DNA of 21,977 nt, taken from the NCBI GenBank assembly GCA_003427395.1, contig BFEA01000313.1, forward strand, positions 855,057-877,033, given 5' to 3'. The position numbers and the translations under genes were made by a program. The notes under the pieces are model-generated. The model had not been told where the DNA came from. It saw only the letters and a program-made list of their open reading frames with translations, and searched no databases. This DNA comes from Chara braunii. Its lineage: Eukaryota > Streptophyta > Charophyceae > Charales > Characeae. Position 1 is the stretch's first letter. Each line of letters begins with the position of its first letter. Shown piece by piece: positions 1 through 10,246 of the stretch.

Positions 1-979
1 GCCACGTACCCGATCCCAGCCCCCCCGGACCGAATCATGCTTCCCCCTCGATTCCCCCTTGCCTCCCTCCGCTCGTATTCGCGGCCCCCGCTGCGCCCCG
101 TTAGTTATCCAAGCCCTAAAATCTAGCTAATCTATCTCCTTTCAAAATACTTTTGTATCAATCTACCTTTAAAAAAAACGATTAGTCCGTTTTCAAAATT
201 TCTTTTTGAAATACGTTGGAAATAAGTAGTTAATTTTTCAAATTTTTACTTCCTCTCTTAAAATTCTTTACAATTTAAAGCTTCCCTTTTTCAAAATTTC
301 ACGATCGAAATTATTTTTTTTTAGAAACTATTTCTTTTTCAAATTACTTTTGCACTATTTTCGAAAATACGTCCCAATCAATTCGTTGGTTCCACAAAAT
401 CTTTTCAAAATACTTTAGAATTAAATCAACCTTTTCACATATTTCTTTGAAAATCTTTTCCGTTTGAAATTTTCCTTCTGAACTTCCCTTTTGCATTAAC
501 TAATTTGTTCTTTCTTGAAATTTTGAATTTAAAAATACTTTTGAACTCATTACTTCTTTTCAAAATTTCTTTGAAATATTTCAAAATTAAGTAATTTCTT
601 CAAAATTTCTTTTTCTTTTTCGAAATTTCTTGAATACTTTATAATTAATTCATCGCTTTTTGGAATACCCTTAATTTCTTTCCAAATTCCTTGGAATCCT
701 TTTGCAACTCATAATTAGCCCTTTTCCGAAATTTTGAATTTGAAGATATTCCGAAATTTCACGAAAATAAATTTTAAAATAAATTCAAATTTATTTTCTA
801 CCAATATTTTGAACAACGAATTTTGTAAATCTCTCGTACGGATCCTTCAAAATTTTGTTCTACCCAAATTAATTTCGAAATAAATAAAGTTCCCTACTTT
901 CCAAAAAATCTTGGCAATTATCTTTATTTTTGAATTTATTGATAAATAGATAAGGGATTGCCCACCCCCTTCCCTCCAC
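1..979. other. Non-coding AT-rich stretch upstream of gag
   Basis: The first 110 bases are GC-rich with C runs. From about 120 to 950 the sequence is AT-rich and pyrimidine-rich on the plus strand. It is built of imperfect repeats such as TTTCAAAATTTC followed by TTTGAAA or GAAAT (clear copies at 191-212 and 558-577, looser ones elsewhere). No convincing coding frame is present. It could be the long 5' leader of the gypsy element that starts at 980, or unrelated DNA. I found no 5' LTR matching the sequence at 7559 and no clear tRNA primer-binding site. Confidence 0.5.
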
Positions 980-2549
980 ATGCCACCACGCCAAACCAAA
1001 AACTCCCAACGCGTCGCCGCCGACACCGCCGCTGCTGGCGCCGCCACCGTTGCTGCTGCATCCTCCACATCTGTTCAGGTCGCGTCCTCCACCCCCTCTT
1101 CCCCCGACATGGCCGCATCCTCCATCACGGTCGTCACCACGGCCGCACCTCCCTCCTCCACGGCGTAGACCACTCCCTCCTCCACAACCGCCTCCAGCAA
1201 CACCCCCCCGCCGACCTCCTCCACTCCTACCACCTCTACCACCATATCCACCAACCCTTCCTCCTCAACCCTTCCCCCCACCCCTTATCATCCACCACCG
1301 TTTTGCTCCCCCCACCTCCTCCCTCATCCGACGCATCCAACACACCGCCTCATTCCTCGCCTATCCATGTCACCCCTCTTCCCCCCCCGCACTCTCATAC
1401 CATTCCCCAACCCATCATGACGACATTCACCATCCCCACCATCCGTCCCACCTATCCCCAAGTCACCTCCGGGGTCTACCCCGCAATGCCACAACTCCCC
1501 CCCAACTACCTCCTTGAAGACAACGACCAACTCGATACACCTGCTACGACACCACCCCCGATAACCTCAGCTTCAACACCCTCGCCCAGATCGTTTCCCA
1601 TGACGGGGAAATCCCCGGTTCCTTCCGATCCGGCGAAATCATGTCCTTCTCCGGCCTCCCCCACGAGGACGTTTTCCTCTTCCTAACCCAGCTCCAGAAC
1701 TCTTTTCACCTCCACCACATGCCCCTTGCCCACTGGCTCCCCATTGCCACCTCCCGCCTCCTCGGCAATGCCATCAGATGGTGGATGGCTGAAGTCAGCA
1801 ACCGTCGAGCCTCCGGAGGACCACGTCACTCCTTCCTCCAATGGGCCAACCTTCTCACTGCCACCTTCCGCCCCCAGAAAACCATTGATGACTACCTTGA
1901 ACAATTCTGCCACCTCCATCAGACCGGTCCCACGGACCGCTTCGTCCAATATGTCCACTCCCTCCGCCACCACCTCCCCACCACCGTCATTCCCGACTTT
2001 GCGTTCATCTCCCGCATCAAACAAGTATGCCAGAAAGACCTTGCAACCGCCCTCGCCCACGAACCCGACATGCCCCTTGCTGACCTCCTCTCTCGCATGC
2101 TNCACCACGATCGACTCCTCCACCCCCATCACCAGCCCGAGCCCGCCCCCTCCCACACCCGCTTTTTCCATCACATCACCCCTGAAGACACCAACTCCAT
2201 CCCTTCCTCAGACGAGTTCACCACACCTGACCCCGACCCATCTTCCGATTCACTCGACTCTTCATCCCTCACTCTCGAGGAACTCAATGTCCTCCAATTC
2301 ATGAGAATGGAGCGCAGAGGTCGCAGCTCCCGTCCACCCTCATCTACCCCACCCTCCCGCCTCAACAAACTCACCCCCGAGGAGCGCACCTACCTCCAAG
2401 CAAACGGGGGTTGCTTCCGTTGTCGCCAATTAGGGCACCAACAAACCAACTGCCCCAACACCGCACAATTCACCCGCCAGTCCGCCTCCACTCGACCCGT
2501 AACCTCCGCATCACCGCCCTCGGCAAGCACGAGTCCCTCCTCATCATGA
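980..2549 (+). pseudogene. gag (capsid/nucleocapsid) of the gypsy element, frame-broken
   Basis: Gag packages the element RNA into cytoplasmic virus-like particles. The likely start is ATG 980 (MPPRQTKNSQ), leading into an Ala/Ser/Thr-rich N-terminus that stops at 1166-1168. The likely coding frame then moves: a Pro/Ser-rich stretch around 1300-1530 reads best in a second frame, and from about 1545 the main frame runs without a break to 2547. That part holds the retrotransposon gag fold (Trp-rich segment RWWMAEV, then the helical LEQFCHLHQ stretch), an acidic Ser-rich linker, and a CX2CX4HX4C zinc knuckle at 2412-2453. A TGA at 2547-2549 ends it, but the same frame stays open beyond. One base (2102) is n. 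The domain identity is firm; the exact N-terminal path is inferred. Confidence 0.82.
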
Positions 2550-3350
2550 ACACAGTCCCCAGGACATTGTCCCGGCATCGACATCGCGTCTGTCGGCCTG
2601 GCCCACCCATCGATGACGTCCTCCATCCCACCAATGGCTCATCTAGCATCGACAATTCGTCTGCCTCCCCCCTCTCCGATGACGCCCCCTCCACCAGACG
2701 ACTCCCAGGAGTCGCAAACGCCTCCCACTGCCTCATGCTGCTCTACCCTTCTTCCAAACCCATCCACTGTCACCTTCTCCGATGTTGTTGAGGAACAAGC
2801 CCGACACGATCGGCTTGTCCGTTTAGGCAACAAACAACGCCGCCTCAACACCATCATCTCCACTGCCAACTCATCTCGTTTCCACCTCAAATTCATCGCC
2901 GCCACCCATGGTGCGTCTACAACTAAGTTTCGGGCCCTCCTCGACATTGGAGCCACCGATAAATTCATCACCGACGCGTGTGTCCGCAAAGCTGGTCTTA
3001 TCTCCACCGGTTATGACTTCCCGATCACGATTCGCCTGGGGGACAAAGACACCGTCGTCGTAGTAGACCGCATGGTTCCCGATATCACCATGACCGTCGG
3101 AACCCTCCACAGTCAGGTCTCGTTTGATGTCATGCGCTTGATGTGCGACATCGTCTTAGGAACCCCGTGGCTGGACCGCTACATGCCATACGCACTCCAC
3201 CCCAACTTCCTTCGCCTCACCAACCCCCCCGACACAACCATTGACATCCCCTATCTCCCATATCCGACCTCCCAAGGCTCCGTCACCCCGCACCAATTCC
3301 TCCACATGGCTCGCCTAAACCCCAACTCCGCCTACTACTTATCTTCTCCT
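2550..3350 (+). pseudogene. Retropepsin-like aspartic protease of the gypsy element
   Basis: This would cleave the Gag-Pol polyprotein. It is in the same frame as gag, separated only by the TGA at 2547-2549. The first 70 or so residues are a Ser/Pro linker. The retropepsin fold follows: FRALLDIGATDKFI has the active-site Asp at 2943-2945, a hydrophobic strand and a VLGTPWLDRY segment typical of gypsy proteases (about 3150-3185). The usual D-[ST]-G triad reads D-I-G (Ile codon ATT), which would be expected to harm catalysis. The frame closes at TGA 3351-3353, while the frame one base later is open into the reverse transcriptase. The change there could be a one-base insertion, a two-base deletion or, less likely, a functional frameshift. 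Confidence 0.82.
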
Positions 3351-3351
3351 T

Positions 3352-4331
3352 GATCGTGAAAGTCCCGAGGACTTACTCCCGACGGACAAACCCGATCACC
3401 CCCCCCCCTCCAACCCCGCCATCACCTCAATCCTCAACGAGTTCAAGGATGTCTTTCCTGAGTCCTTACCCGCCAGACTACCTCCGGATCGTGGTGTATC
3501 CCATACCATCGATTTGGAACCCGGACATTCTCCACCTTGCCGCCCTCCATACCAACTCTCTGTCCCCGAAGCCGAAGAAATGAAGCGGCAACTTGGTGAA
3601 CTCCTTGAAAAAGGGTTCATTAAGCCAAGTTCATCCCCCTTCGGAACCAGCTGCCTTTTCGTCAAGAAAGGTGGAACTTCGGAACTCCGCATGTGCAGAG
3701 ACTACCGCGCCTTCAACTGGATCATGACCAAGAACAAGTACCCCCTACCTCGGATTTCCGAGCTCCTTGATCGTCTTCGTGGAGCCGAGTACTTTACAAA
3801 ATCGACCTTCGCAATGGGTTCCACCATATCCGTATCCGCGAGGAGGACACCTACAAGGCCGTTTTCCGCCCTCGGTTCGGGCACTGCGAGTTCCTTGTGA
3901 TGCCATTCGGACTCACCAATGCCCCCGCTACCTTCCAATTTACCATGAACCACATCTTCCGCAACCTCCTGGAAGTTTGTGTCGTCGTCTACCTTGATGA
4001 CATCCTTGTCTTCAGCCCCACCTTCGAGTCCCACCTTCAACACCTCCGCCAAGTCCTTTGGATCCTCCGAGAGCAGAAATTCTACGCCAAGCTCGGCAGA
4101 TGTACGTTTGCCGCTTCGAGCGTCGAATACCTCAGCCACATTGTCTCCGCTGAAGGCATCCGTATGGACCCCTCGAAGGTCACAACCCTCGTCGAGTACC
4201 CCCCATCCAAGACCCTCCTCCAACTCCGTTCCTTCCTCAGCCTTGCCCACTATTACCGCCCGTTCATTCGCAACTTTTCCGAGATCTCTTACCCTCTCCA
4301 CGAACTCACCCGCAAGGACGAGCCCTTCCAT
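3352..4331 (+). pseudogene. Reverse transcriptase of the gypsy element, frameshifted
   Basis: This domain copies the element RNA into DNA. Recognisable blocks in order are the approach region with LEKGFIKPSSSPFGTSCLFV, a CRDYRAFN block, KYPLPRISELLDRL, MPFGLTNAPATFQ, the catalytic YLDD box at 3990-4001 (VVYLDDILVFS), and FLSLAHYYRPFI near the connection domain. The first half (3352 to about 3801) is in one frame. The second half continues in the frame one base back. The break lies in an A run at 3798-3801 and is consistent with loss of one A. The motif that carries the first catalytic Asp sits right at this break. TAG at 4332-4334 ends the segment without a further frame change. The YxDD residues are intact. 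Confidence 0.9.
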
Positions 4332-4334
4332 TAG

Positions 4335-5105
4335 AACGATCGCAGCCAACACGATTTCGACTTACTCGTGCAAACCATCACCACGGCCCCTGTCCACAAG
4401 ATCGCCGACCCCACTCGCCATTTCTATGTCACCACTTACGCCTCTGACTTCGCCATTGGAACCGTACTGTCCCAACATTTCCCCTGCGACACCGCCGAGA
4501 CCCCCTCCATCAAGGACTCGCCCACTCACCCCGAGGCTCCACCTGGCGAACACCCCATCGCCTTCGCAAGCAAGAAGCTCCTTCCCGCGGAGATGAATTA
4601 CCCCTCCAACGAGAAGGAACTCCTCATGATTCACTCTCACAGTCTGGCGCCCGTACCTCACGGGCAATACTTCACCATCCGCACTGACAACACCATCGTC
4701 TCCTCCATCCTCTCCAAGAAAGATATCACTCCACGCCAAGCCCGCTGGCTAGACTTCCTCGCCCAGTTCACATTCATCATTTGCCATACCTCCGACAAAA
4801 GCAACCGCGTTGCGGATGCCCTCTCTCGACGACCCAACCACAAGCCCCCCAAGAAAGTCTACGCCGCCATGACTCATATTCAACTCCTTCCATCACTTCA
4901 TCATCGATACACCCAAGGCTCTCTCTCCTGCTCAGACTTCGCCACCATTTACAACAAGCTCCGCGATCTTGACCCTGTTCCCGACTACTTCCTCCACAAC
5001 AACCTCCTCTACATCGATACCAAAGGCACTCGCCGACTTTGCATCCCTGACGCACTAGGCCTCTGGACTCAGCTCTTGGTCGAGCACCACGACGCCAAGA
5101 CCGCA
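4335..5105 (+). pseudogene. RNase H domain and integrase N-terminus of the gypsy element
   Basis: This removes the RNA strand during reverse transcription. It is in the same frame as the second half of the reverse transcriptase, after the TAG at 4332-4334. Visible RNase H motifs are YASDFAIGTVLSQ (Asp at 4446-4448), FASKKLLPAEMNY, NEKELLMIH, IRTDNTIV and the terminal NRVADALSRRP. The segment between EKELL and the IRTD motif looks shortened and altered compared with usual family members. The last part (about 4860-5105) is the linker and the start of the integrase zinc-binding domain, with HHDAKTA just before the TGA at 5106-5108. That TGA is consistent with a CGA to TGA transition, a common outcome of cytosine methylation. 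Confidence 0.85.
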
Positions 5106-5108
5106 TGA

Positions 5109-6379
5109 CATCTCGATTTCCAGAAAACCTTCAGCACCATCTCCCGCTACTTCTACTGGCCTTCCCTACTCGCCGACATCAAGGCATACATTCGCTCATG
5201 GCCCACGTGTCAAGTTGTCAACCCCTCGAACCGCTGCAAACCCGGCAAGCTCCAATCATTGCCCATCCCAACTCACCGGTGGCAGTCCATCTCCATGGAC
5301 TTCGTGTGCTGCCTCCCCAAGACCGACCGCGGGCATGATTGCATCTACGTCATTCTCTGCCGCTTGACCAAATGTGCCCACTTCGTCCCTTGCACGACCT
5401 CGCACATTGCCAAAGACGTCGCCACACTCTTCTTCGACCATGTTGCTCGCCATCACGGCCTCCCCGAGAACATCATCAATGACCGAGATCCTCGCTTCCT
5501 CTCACAATTCTGGAAACACCTCTTCACTGCCTACGGAACCACGCTCAAGTATAGCAATGCATTCCACCCACAGACCGATGGACAAACAGCGAAGATGAAT
5601 GATACACTCCAAAGAATCTTGCGGAAGTATTGTCATCCACACCAACACGATTGGGATCAGTTGCTCACAGTCGCCGAGATTGCCTACAACAACGTCGCCT
5701 GCCCTTCCACCGGCATGTCCCCATTCTACCTCGACCTGGGCTACCACCCTAGCTTGCCCTCTGACTTTTTGCTCCCTTCGCAGCTTAACCCATCCACCCC
5801 CGGCCCCTCTCTCAATGATTGGGTAGCAACAATGAACAGACTCCTGAGAGAAGCCTCCGAAGTCATTGAACGAACCCAAGAACAACAAGCCAACAAGACT
5901 AACAAACATAGACGCGACGTGTCATTCAAAGTAGGGGACAAGGTCTGGGTCTCCGCCAAACACTTCGAACCCGAACACGACTTGTCCAAGAAACTCTCCA
6001 ACAAATGGCTCGGTCCCTTCCCCATCATTGAACAAACCTCCCCCGTCAACTACAAACTCCAACTTCCCCCTGACATGTGTCGTGTCCACCCAGTCTTCCA
6101 TGTCGAGTACCTAAAAGAATACCATGAATCCCCGACCCAGTTCGCCGACCGCCCATATCCTATACCTCCACCAATCATGCTACCCACAGGCCCTGAATTC
6201 GCTGTCGAAACCATCATCGGCCGACGAACCACTCAGGTATCTGATCAACCGGATCCAATCGCTGAATAGTAAACTGAACCGGATACCCCGACGAAGAATC
6301 TACATGGGAACCTCTCTCTAATCTTAAGACGGCCATGAAACTTGTTCGCGCTTATGATCGTGTTAATCCTATGTCCTAG
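5109..6379 (+). pseudogene. Integrase with C-terminal chromodomain, catalytic Glu lost
   Basis: Integrase would insert the DNA copy into the genome, and a chromodomain would guide it to marked chromatin. The zinc-binding domain shows HLDFQKTF and WPTCQ; the first Cys of the usual CxxC is Trp (TGG 5199-5201). In the core, the catalytic Asps are in SMDFV (5298-5300) and NDRDPRF (5481-5483). The D35E glutamate position, exactly 36 codons after the second Asp, is Ala (GCG 5589-5591). The C-terminal part has VGDKVWVSAK and VHPVFHVEYLKEY. The main frame stops at 6267-6269, but chromodomain pieces continue: EFAVETIIGRR, then RYLI in a second frame near 6236, then GYPDEESTWEPLSNL in a third frame from 6281, ending at TAG 6377-6379. 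AACCGGAT occurs on both sides of this break. Confidence 0.9.
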
Positions 6380-7044
6380 GTACCTATATAACTATGGCAT
6401 AAACCCTGCTGCAACCTTGCAACCCCGCTCTACACACACCCTTGAACCCAGTCCACCCTCCCCTTGACCTTCATACCTAATGTCTGATCTACCCTTGCCC
6501 TCGCCTAGCCTTGTCCCATTTGTCCTCTCCACTACCTTGTCTCTCTTGTCCAATGCTTGTAAACCTGCATGACGCCGACGATAAAGGATCTAATGGCAAG
6601 CGCACGAGGACGATGGCCTGCTGCCTCACTGTTCATGAAGATTATGCAGCTGGTTTGGCCACCATGCTGTTTCATCGGTCGGCATCCCGACTCGCGGACT
6701 TACTGGAGCAACAACTTGTGACATGGATCTTTGCATCAGTCTACGACTTCCTTGCTTCCAAATCAGACCTCATTGCAGTTCGTGTACCGAACGCACCCTA
6801 GCACTTGGACTTCAACACTTGAACTACTACTACGCTTCTTGGACTTCTACCTATCGCAGCCGCTGAAGACCGCTTCTACCACCTACTCCAAAGACCTGAT
6901 CAAGACCGCTGCAGACCCCCTTTCAAGACACTTGGACACTTTGTTCCTACATGAGATTCTGCTTCCGACTCCTTCGGACACACCAGCCCTTGCATCCTGA
7001 ACAAACATTTTTCATTTTTATTTTTCCTGACTTTGACAACCCTG
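6380..7044. other. Gypsy 3' untranslated region, no gene recognised
   Basis: This lies between the chromodomain end and the 53-bp repeat array. It has short open frames (for example about 6511-6801) with no family resemblance that I can recognise. TATATAA occurs near 6384-6390, but nothing else suggests a promoter. It is most simply the 3' untranslated part of the gypsy element, since the polypurine tract and LTR start lie further right at 7544-7559. Confidence 0.45.
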
Positions 7045-7257
7045 TAGAACATCATTAGCAGATCCCTGTTTCCCTAACCATTGTTCCCCGTACCCACTAG
7101 AACATCAATAGACATCCCATGTCCCCCTGACCATTGTTTCCCTTACCCACTACAACATCAATAGAAATACCATGTTTTCATGAACACCGTTTCCCTTACC
7201 CAGTAGAACATCAATATAAGTTCCCTGTTCCCTGAACTTTGTTCCCCCTTAACCTAT
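7045..7257 (+). repeat. 53-bp tandem repeat, four copies
   Basis: The phrase TAGAACATCAATAG (with one or two changes per copy) begins at 7045, 7098, 7151 and 7204, spaced by exactly 53 bases each time. Each unit continues through a variable middle into a TTCCCTTACCCA-type end. The last copy is more diverged. The array lies in the untranslated 3' part of the gypsy element, just before a second array. Confidence 0.85.
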
Positions 7258-7276
7258 AGCAAACCATGCAGTCCCC

Positions 7277-7385
7277 TTAGTTCATCAGTAGGACTACCCT
7301 GCTCCCTGCCGTCCCTTAGTTCATTTGTAGGACTACCCTGTTCCCTGCAACCCCCCCTAGTTCATCAGTAGGACAACTTTGTTCA
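7277..7385 (+). repeat. 39-41-bp tandem repeat, three copies
   Basis: TTAGTTCATCAGTAGGAC and close variants begin at 7277, 7316 and about 7357. Each is followed by TACCCTG(C/T)TCCCTGC or a decayed form of it. Copy spacing is 39 and about 41 bases. The CCCTGTTCCCT phrase also occurs in the neighbouring 53-bp array, so the two arrays may share an origin. Confidence 0.8.
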
Positions 7386-7543
7386 CCGGTACCAAACCCT
7401 GTTCCCTCTTAGTCCCGCAGCCCATGCCACCCACATTATACCCCTCTTCCCTTTCGACTTGTTAACCAAAGATCGGCCCCGTCCCGTCCTTCACAGATTT
7501 CAGCATTGCTTCATGATTTTTGGCAGCCGGGACGTTGCCTTCT

Positions 7544-7555
7544 AGAGGGAGGGGA
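7544..7555 (+). promoter_or_regulatory. Polypurine tract (plus-strand primer)
   Basis: AGAGGGAGGGGA is an unbroken 12-base purine run ending three bases before a TG that starts the LTR candidate. In LTR retrotransposons such a run survives RNase H and primes plus-strand DNA synthesis directly at the 3' LTR border. Its position after pol and next to TGTTACGG supports this reading. Confidence 0.6.
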
Positions 7556-7924
7556 CAGTGTTACGGACTCCGCCAGGGCTCGATCCTTGGTCTATCTTTT
7601 TGCTGTTTCGGCTGCATTCCGTTTTCGGCCTGGCACCCTTTTTCCAAGTCCCTCCTTTGGTACGGTAGGATTTTGGACAACTGGCGCCATGCTGCAATTT
7701 GGGTGCCACTTTCAAACACCGCATTCTTTCAGTTCTGCCCTCAGGGACTTTGCAAAAATGCCCCCCGTACGGTACGGGGACCAGTCTCGTACCAGTTTTC
7801 TGTTGTTGTACTCGTACTTAATGTGACTTGTTTCGGCATTCGAAATCCAAGACTTCAACTTTGTGCCTTGCCACTGTGTCTGCGTCCGACCCTCAGTCAT
7901 GTCGAGTGAGTGAGTGTGTGTGTG

Positions 7925-7960
7925 CTCTCACTCTCTCCCTCTCTCTCTCTCCTCTCCCTC
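7925..7960 (+). repeat. CT-rich microsatellite
   Basis: A pyrimidine tract of mostly CT dinucleotides with scattered C insertions, inside the LTR candidate. Such tracts occur in retrotransposon LTRs and leaders; no specific role can be shown here. Confidence 0.65.
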
Positions 7961-8290
7961 GGCTCTCCCTCAGCCTCACGCCCGTCACAGCTATGGCTGC
8001 CTTCCTTCCCTAACGCAGCACTGCCCAACAGGGCTCTTGCGCATGCTACTCGCAAATAGCACACAAGCACTTCAGCAACACTTCCACACTTCTCACGAAT
8101 GAGCAATCTCCCGTGAAATGCGGCTGGCCAGTACATATATTGACTTGGACTGAGCCTCAACTCGTCCCAGCCTCTGCTTCCTTTGGCTTGACTTGGACCC
8201 AGAACCACATGCCCACGGCCTGCTTGCTTCAGAATCTCAAGGCCTGGTACTTTCCGAATTTTCATTGGTGTGCTGCTTGGGTCTGTGAGT

Positions 8291-8455
8291 CATGACTTTT
8301 CACCTGTGGAACATGACTTTTGACTGTGGGATGTGACTCTTGCCTCTGGGATTGCCTAGAGAAGTGTCCTCTGCCTGTGGGATATGACTTTTCAATATAA
8401 GATGTGACTTTTGCTTAGAGAGTGCAACCTTTGCCTCTGGGATGTGATTGTTCAC
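8291..8455 (+). repeat. Degenerate 20-bp tandem repeat in the LTR
   Basis: About eight diverged copies of a unit close to TGTGACTTTTGCCTCTGGGA run head to tail. Examples are CATGACTTTTCACCTGTGGA, TGTGACTCTTGCCTCTGGGA and TGTGATTGTTCACC. Unit length varies from about 17 to 33 bases. Short repeats in the U3 part of an LTR often act as transcription factor sites, but here that is only an inference. Confidence 0.65.
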
Positions 8456-8594
8456 CGGGTGTTGTTGGACTTGACTCCTAAGGTACCCGACTGTGACCTT
8501 TCTGAACTGGCCGACTTGACCTCCCTTTGCCTGAGACCTTGACCCTGAGATTCGAATTTGGGGTCTGCATCATGGAATGCCTTTCACTCTCGCC

Positions 8595-8636
8595 GGCCTA
8601 ATTTCGAGGAGGATTAGGCCGAGGTCCTCCTCGAAA
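8595..8636. repeat. Two overlapping, mutually exclusive inverted repeats
   Basis: Hairpin A pairs GGCCTAAT (8595-8602) with ATTAGGCC (8613-8620). Hairpin B pairs TTTCGAGGAGGA (8602-8613) with TCCTCCTCGAAA (8625-8636). All arms match perfectly. The two share bases 8602 and 8613-8620, so both cannot form together. It sits at the likely LTR end. On the minus strand the GAGGAC-like core resembles the segment often found just after chromovirus pol genes. Confidence 0.75.
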
Positions 8637-8696
8637 GTTACAATCTTTATCGATCAACTATGTTGATTCCTCTTGTAGCTCTCTCATAGTAAGACA

Positions 8697-9155
8697 CTAT
8701 GCGCGGTGCTCTATCTCAACCAGCTCATCTCTAGTAAACCAGCGATCTTCCGAAGGCTCTTGATAAGCAAATCTCACTTTATATATTGTCGTTGGGGCCT
8801 ACCCCTGTGTCAGTGTGTCCTGATCTATAAACATCCTCTGCAAGGATACGGTCCACGCCATATTTGCCATCCATATCAGGGGGAATCATAGATCTTCGAG
8901 ACGGAAATAGCTCATTCTTGACACAAGGGAGCAACTTAGAGGCATGAAACACCGGATAAGTGTGCAAATGGGGAGGAATCTCAACAAAGTAGGAAGGACC
9001 ATCCACATCACCAAACACATCGACAATCTGCCATAGTCCCCTATACGCAGGTAATAACTTCTCCGAGATATCCTCTTCTGGGAGAAACTCTTTAGACTTT
9101 ACCCCGACCAAATCCCCTGCAGCGAACTGTGAAGGTCTGCGGTGTTTATTCGCTT
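8697..9155 (-). pseudogene. Integrase C-terminus and chromodomain of a second chromovirus
   Basis: Read on the minus strand, a fragment begins near 9155 and has AAGDLVGVKSKEFLPEEDIS, then LLPAYRGLWQIVDV, PPHLHTYPVFHASKLLP, and a chromodomain start DGKYGVDRILAE. These are the usual last parts of Ty3/gypsy integrase. The first frame stops near 8779. The chromodomain continues in another frame with YKVRFAYQEP and RWFTRDELVEIE, ending at a stop on 8697-8699. It differs clearly from the integrase tail of the plus-strand element, so it comes from another family. Its upstream part (catalytic core and before) is absent: the fragment meets a T/A-rich junction at 9157. It faces the plus-strand gypsy element tail to tail. 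Confidence 0.82.
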
Positions 9156-9156
9156 G

Positions 9157-9183
9157 TTTTTTTTCTTTTTTTTTTTAAAAAAA
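9157..9183. other. Poly-T/poly-A junction
   Basis: About 20 T-rich bases (one C inside) are followed at once by seven A. On the minus strand the T run reads as poly-A. It could be the tail of a LINE-type insertion lying to the right on the minus strand that truncated the second chromovirus. Which LINE piece owns it is uncertain, because 9184-9694 carries no recognisable LINE protein. Confidence 0.45.
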
Positions 9184-9694
9184 CAGGACCTTACAATCCT
9201 GGCTCCTTTTCCATTTTGGGGAGCGTCAGTTCAGTTCCTATTCCACCGGCAAGTCTGAATAAGCATTACAACAATAACGCACTCACGCTTCCTTTCGTCT
9301 GGCCAAAGGACCCCTGAACAACATTGATTACTCCAACGTAGTGGAGGATTGACTGTCAGCTTGCCTTGCTTTTCTCTTTCCTCTCAGGTTTGTTAGCTAA
9401 CCTGCCAGATATATCGTGAAAAACTAGAAAGAGTTGAGCAGCTACTCAAGCTGACCCTTGTAACCTCTTCTTGAAAACCTGCCCGTATGCCTTAAAACCG
9501 TCTTGCCTCTCCTTAAATCTATTTACAAAGCGGTCCCAAAACCCTAAGCCCTAAACCCTCCTTTTGAATTTTGCATGGGATCCTCTGAACCATCTTAGCC
9601 CGTCAGCTCATATGGCATGCAGTGGGACTTGTTCATTTGGTACCTGGAGCACTTGTGTTTTCCACCCCGTATCAGAATTCAGCCGGTCTTTCCA
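9184..9694. other. Non-coding stretch with plant telomere-like heptads
   Basis: No protein family is recognisable on either strand. At 9538-9558 the sequence reads AAACCCT, AAGCCCT, AAACCCT, three head-to-tail heptads of the plant telomere type with one change. It may be LINE 3' untranslated sequence (minus strand) or older DNA. Confidence 0.4.
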
Positions 9695-10036
9695 TCATAT
9701 ATGGAAGTCAGTCGGTGTTGCCACCTTGCCTCCTACCATCCATTCTGTGAAGAATTTTCTTTCAATTATCCTCTCCTGTTCTTCATCGTCAAGCATGGGC
9801 TTTCTTGTTTTGTACCATATACCAAGGATCTCTGCTTGACTTGAAGTTCTTGCCTCCTCCCGTAACTTCTCCCTTGGGGGTGCACAACCTTCAAAAGTTC
9901 TGCAGCACCTTTCCTTCCAGATGGACCATAGCCTTACCTTTCCCTTTTTTGCCTTCCAGATGTCCCATGTTCTCCCTCTTCTAATCAGAGCGCGCGCCTT
10001 CCACTGCCTTCTGAAACTGGATAGGGCTGTTAGACA
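9695..10036 (-). pseudogene. C-terminal LINE ORF2 relic, second copy or family
   Basis: An open minus-strand frame without an ATG runs from about 10036 to TGA at 9695-9697. It contains TWDIWKAKKG and RLWSIWKERCCRTFEG, the Trp-rich pattern found after the zinc-binding domain at the end of plant LINE ORF2 proteins. An acidic segment (LDDEEQERIIERKFFTEWMV) follows. The larger LINE at 10247-17062 has its own version of this tail (RATLWVIWKARCKG), with different following sequence. This piece is therefore probably a separate, truncated LINE. Within it CATCTGGAAGG is directly repeated. No upstream zinc-binding or RT part is attached. Moderate confidence, since it rests on motif pattern alone. Confidence 0.5.
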
Positions 10037-10246
10037 AGGGGAGAAATTGGAGGAGATATGACAGGGAAAGGAAAGAAGATGTGATTAGGATGGAGAGGGT
10101 ATGGGGCGGTGGCTATCTTGGCTCAGACGTGAGCATGGGGTTACTTGCAGAACTCTGGTTTCCGTGCAGTTTTCTAGCGTGTTGTGACTGTGTTTGAAAA
10201 TGTCCCTCTATTGCGTGAAACCAACGCCTTCTTATTCACAGACTAT
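10037..10246. other. Non-coding spacer between two LINE tails
   Basis: Between the end of the main LINE ORF2 and the second tail relic I see no coding frame or repeat. On the minus strand it is C/T-rich towards the left. It may be the 3' untranslated region of the main LINE. Confidence 0.4.

Larger units (their letters stand above)
980..7558 (+). mobile_element. Ty3/gypsy chromovirus internal region, degenerate
   Basis: The domain order is gag with a CCHC knuckle, aspartic protease, reverse transcriptase, RNase H, integrase, chromodomain, then a polypurine tract and a TG-starting LTR candidate. Integrase after RNase H identifies Ty3/gypsy, and the C-terminal chromodomain places it among chromoviruses. 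The copy is non-functional: in-frame stops at 2547-2549, 4332-4334 and 5106-5108, frame changes in the gag N-terminal part, near 3340-3352, near 3798-3801 and twice in the chromodomain, plus lost catalytic residues in protease and integrase. The coding strand is very C-rich and G-poor, unlike the LINE further right. The single n in the window is at 2102. A 5' LTR is not visible, so full element length is unknown. Confidence 0.9.
7559..8642 (+). repeat. Probable 3' LTR of the gypsy element
   Basis: It starts TGTTACGG directly after the polypurine tract. A fitting end is the CA at 8641-8642 (AGTTACA), giving 1,084 bp with near-inverted ends (TGTTAC against TGTAAC read from the other strand). 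The start is well supported by the tract. The end is a guess, because no second LTR copy lies in the window to compare. The next recognisable element begins at 8697 on the other strand. Inside are a CT-rich tract, a degenerate 20-bp repeat array and two overlapping hairpins. A near-palindrome CCCCGTAC/GTACGGGG lies at 7763-7779. No protein-coding frame is convincing. Confidence 0.45.
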